5,906 nt of DNA from an uncultured Streptococcus sp. (GTDB lineage: Bacteria; Bacillota; Bacilli; Lactobacillales; Streptococcaceae): contig NZ_CALIIB010000116.1 of assembly GCF_938020365.1 (NCBI RefSeq), forward strand, positions 1-5,906. Reading direction: 5' to 3'. A program made the position numbers and the translations under genes. The notes under the pieces were generated by a model, which did not search any database, was not told the DNA's origin, and saw nothing but the letters and a program-made list of their open reading frames with translations. This document shows, in pieces, positions 5,131-5,906 of this stretch; positions within the stretch are counted from its first letter, which is position 1; each line of letters begins with the position of its first letter.

Positions 5131-5184
5131 TAGGCTCTATAATATCCATAGGGGATTTACCCACTACAAATATTATAGAGCCTA
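5131..5184. repeat. Terminal hairpin at the right end of the IS
   Basis: TAGGCTCTATAATAT (5131-5145) and ATATTATAGAGCCTA (5170-5184) are perfect 15-bp arms. After a mismatch, TAGgGG/CCcaCTA extends the stem inside. The outer arm is the IS right end; the inner arm copies it in the opposite direction, so two IS ends seem to face each other. Left of it, 5076-5130 (minus strand AAAAAAGG and two TATAAT) looks like the former transposase promoter and ribosome site. Confidence 0.7.
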
Positions 5185-5206
5185 AAAAGTAAGCCACCGG
5201 CTTACT
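5184..5206 (-). terminator. Intrinsic terminator of the P-type ATPase gene
   Basis: On the minus strand AGTAAGCC-GGT-GGCTTACT forms an 8-bp stem with a 3-nt loop, followed by TTTTTA. It begins just after the ATPase stop codon (5210-5208) and its T-run touches the IS end, so the IS landed, or was trimmed, at the very edge of this terminator. Confidence 0.85.
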
Positions 5207-5207
5207 C

Positions 5208-5906
5208 TTAATCAAATAGTCGGTGTCTTATTTCTTCTAGAGCCATAATGATAAATGGACAGACGAGCAAATAGAGCCAATCATCAAAACCAATCGGAGC
5301 TGTATTAAAGAGAGTGTGGAAAAGAGGTACATAGGACAGGATAATAAAGAGAATGATTTCTAAGATAATCCCCAGACTAATAATCTTATTTGCAAATGGT
5401 TTGATTTTGAAAATAGATCCTCTACCTTTGCGACTATTCATAGCCATACCAATCTGCGTGAAGATGATAGCTCCCAAAGTCATGGTTGTTGCCTCTCGAT
5501 AAAGAGGTCCTGAACTAGCTAGATGATTCAGATGTCCTTGATTAACCCAATAATTAAGGAAGAAGGCACCCATAGCCAAAACAGACTCAATCATACCATA
5601 CCAAGCAAAGGCTTTTAATAATAATTGCCGATTTAACAAACGATCTGATAGGCGTCTTGGTGGCCTGTCCATAATGCCTTCTTCTGGTGGCTCAACCCCC
5701 AGTCCCAAAGCGGGCATCATATCTGTTCCAAGGTCAATCGCTAGGATTTGCATAACTGTTAAGGGAAGAGGAATGCGCCCCAAAGAGAACAAGAAGAAAG
5801 TAGAGGGTACAGCTTCAGGAGTATTGGAATTAAAAATATAGGTAAGGAATCTTTGAATATTTCGATAAACGGCACGTCCTTCTTCAACAGCATGGACAAT
5901 AGAAGC
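5208..5906 (-). CDS. P-type cation-transporting ATPase (type II), C-terminal 232 residues only
   Basis: The frame is open from the window edge (5906) to TAA at 5210-5208; the 5' part of a roughly 900-residue protein lies outside. It begins ASIVHAVEEGRAVYRNIQRFLTY, the hinge after the phosphorylation and nucleotide domains of type II P-ATPases. M5 holds NSNTPEAVP (Asn28, Glu31) and M6 holds AIDLGTDMMPALGLG (Asp58, Asp62), the ion-binding residues. GVEPPEEGIMDRPPR follows, then M7 (about 94-117), M8 with TQIGMAMNSRKGRGSIFK, M9 (IISLGIILEIILFIILSYV) and M10 (WLYLLVCPFIIMALEEIRHRLF). The NxPE and DLGTDM pattern is closer to Na/K-type pumps than to SERCA-type calcium pumps (NxGE, NLVTDG). Role: ATP-driven cation transport across the membrane; the ion is uncertain. 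It is convergent with mleR, with the dead IS between. Confidence 0.93.
   Translation of the reverse strand, partial: ASIVHAVEEGRAVYRNIQRFLTYIFNSNTPEAVPSTFFLFSLGRIPLPLTVMQILAIDLGTDMMPALGLGVEPPEEGIMDRPPRRLSDRLLNRQLLLKAFAWYGMIESVLAMGAFFLNYWVNQGHLNHLASSGPLYREATTMTLGAIIFTQIGMAMNSRKGRGSIFKIKPFANKIISLGIILEIILFIILSYVPLFHTLFNTAPIGFDDWLYLLVCPFIIMALEEIRHRLFD

Larger units (their letters stand above)
4163..5182 (-). mobile_element. Decayed ISL3-family insertion sequence (IS1167-like), both ends present
   Basis: The left end GGCTCTTTGTCAACTGTAG at 4163 and the right end (minus strand) GGCTCTATAATATTTGTAG at 5182 match at 17 of the first 24 positions, as expected for the imperfect terminal repeats of ISL3 elements. 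The element is 1,020 bp, short of the roughly 1.4 kb typical of the group, which fits the internal deletions in its transposase. ISL3 elements normally create 8-bp target duplications, but AAGAACTT on the left and TAAAAAGT on the right do not match. Either the flanks have changed by deletion, or this copy results from recombination between elements. It lies between the convergent mleR and ATPase genes. Confidence 0.88.

Noticed and set aside
4155..5190. Target-site duplication of the IS
   Set aside because: The 8-bp flanks AAGAACTT and TAAAAAGT do not match.

Overview
The window is AT-rich Firmicute DNA and most likely comes from an oral (viridans-type) Streptococcus. The evidence is a complete streptococcal-type malolactic enzyme with its permease and LysR regulator, strong AGGAGG ribosome sites, extended -10 (TGnTATAAT) promoters, and a decayed ISL3-family element whose protein remnants closely match, from memory, the transposases of the IS1167-like group of streptococci. 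Species cannot be assigned from the window.

Layout. Positions 1-734 (minus) hold the N-terminal 244 codons of an auxin-efflux-carrier-type malate permease (mleP), cut by the window edge. Positions 818-2443 (minus) are the complete malolactic enzyme gene mleS, upstream of mleP and probably co-transcribed with it. Positions 2444-2796 are a 353-bp control region with a leftward promoter for mleS, a rightward promoter, two dyads built from the same half-site (TTGTAT/ATACAA), and a spaced inverted repeat carrying divergent -10-like sequences. Positions 2797-3147 (plus) encode a 116-residue XRE-family regulator that lies between mleS and its expected regulator. Positions 3275-4189 (plus) are the LysR-type activator gene mleR.

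The mleR 3' end runs into an ISL3-family insertion sequence (4163-5182), and its last eight codons and stop come from the IS terminal repeat. The IS is dead: its transposase has lost its N-terminus, carries an in-frame TGA, holds two short hairpin-bearing insertions, and has lost about the last quarter of the protein through a deletion at a short repeat. To the right, an intrinsic terminator (5184-5206) and the C-terminal 232 residues of a P-type (type II) cation ATPase on the minus strand abut the IS.

How it works together. MleP imports L-malate and exports lactate; MleS decarboxylates malate to L-lactate and CO2, consuming a proton. This is an acid-tolerance and energy pathway, normally activated by MleR under acid and malate. 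The feature most worth testing is the extra small XRE regulator in the intergenic region. It has no visible Shine-Dalgarno, has a near-ideal operator over its own start, and has a related dyad between the promoters next to mleS, so it may be a second controller of malolactic fermentation. The most unusual structural signal is the pair of related palindromic mini-insertions (core AAACAGTC/GACTGTTT) inside the dead transposase. They may be copies of a small mobile hairpin repeat.
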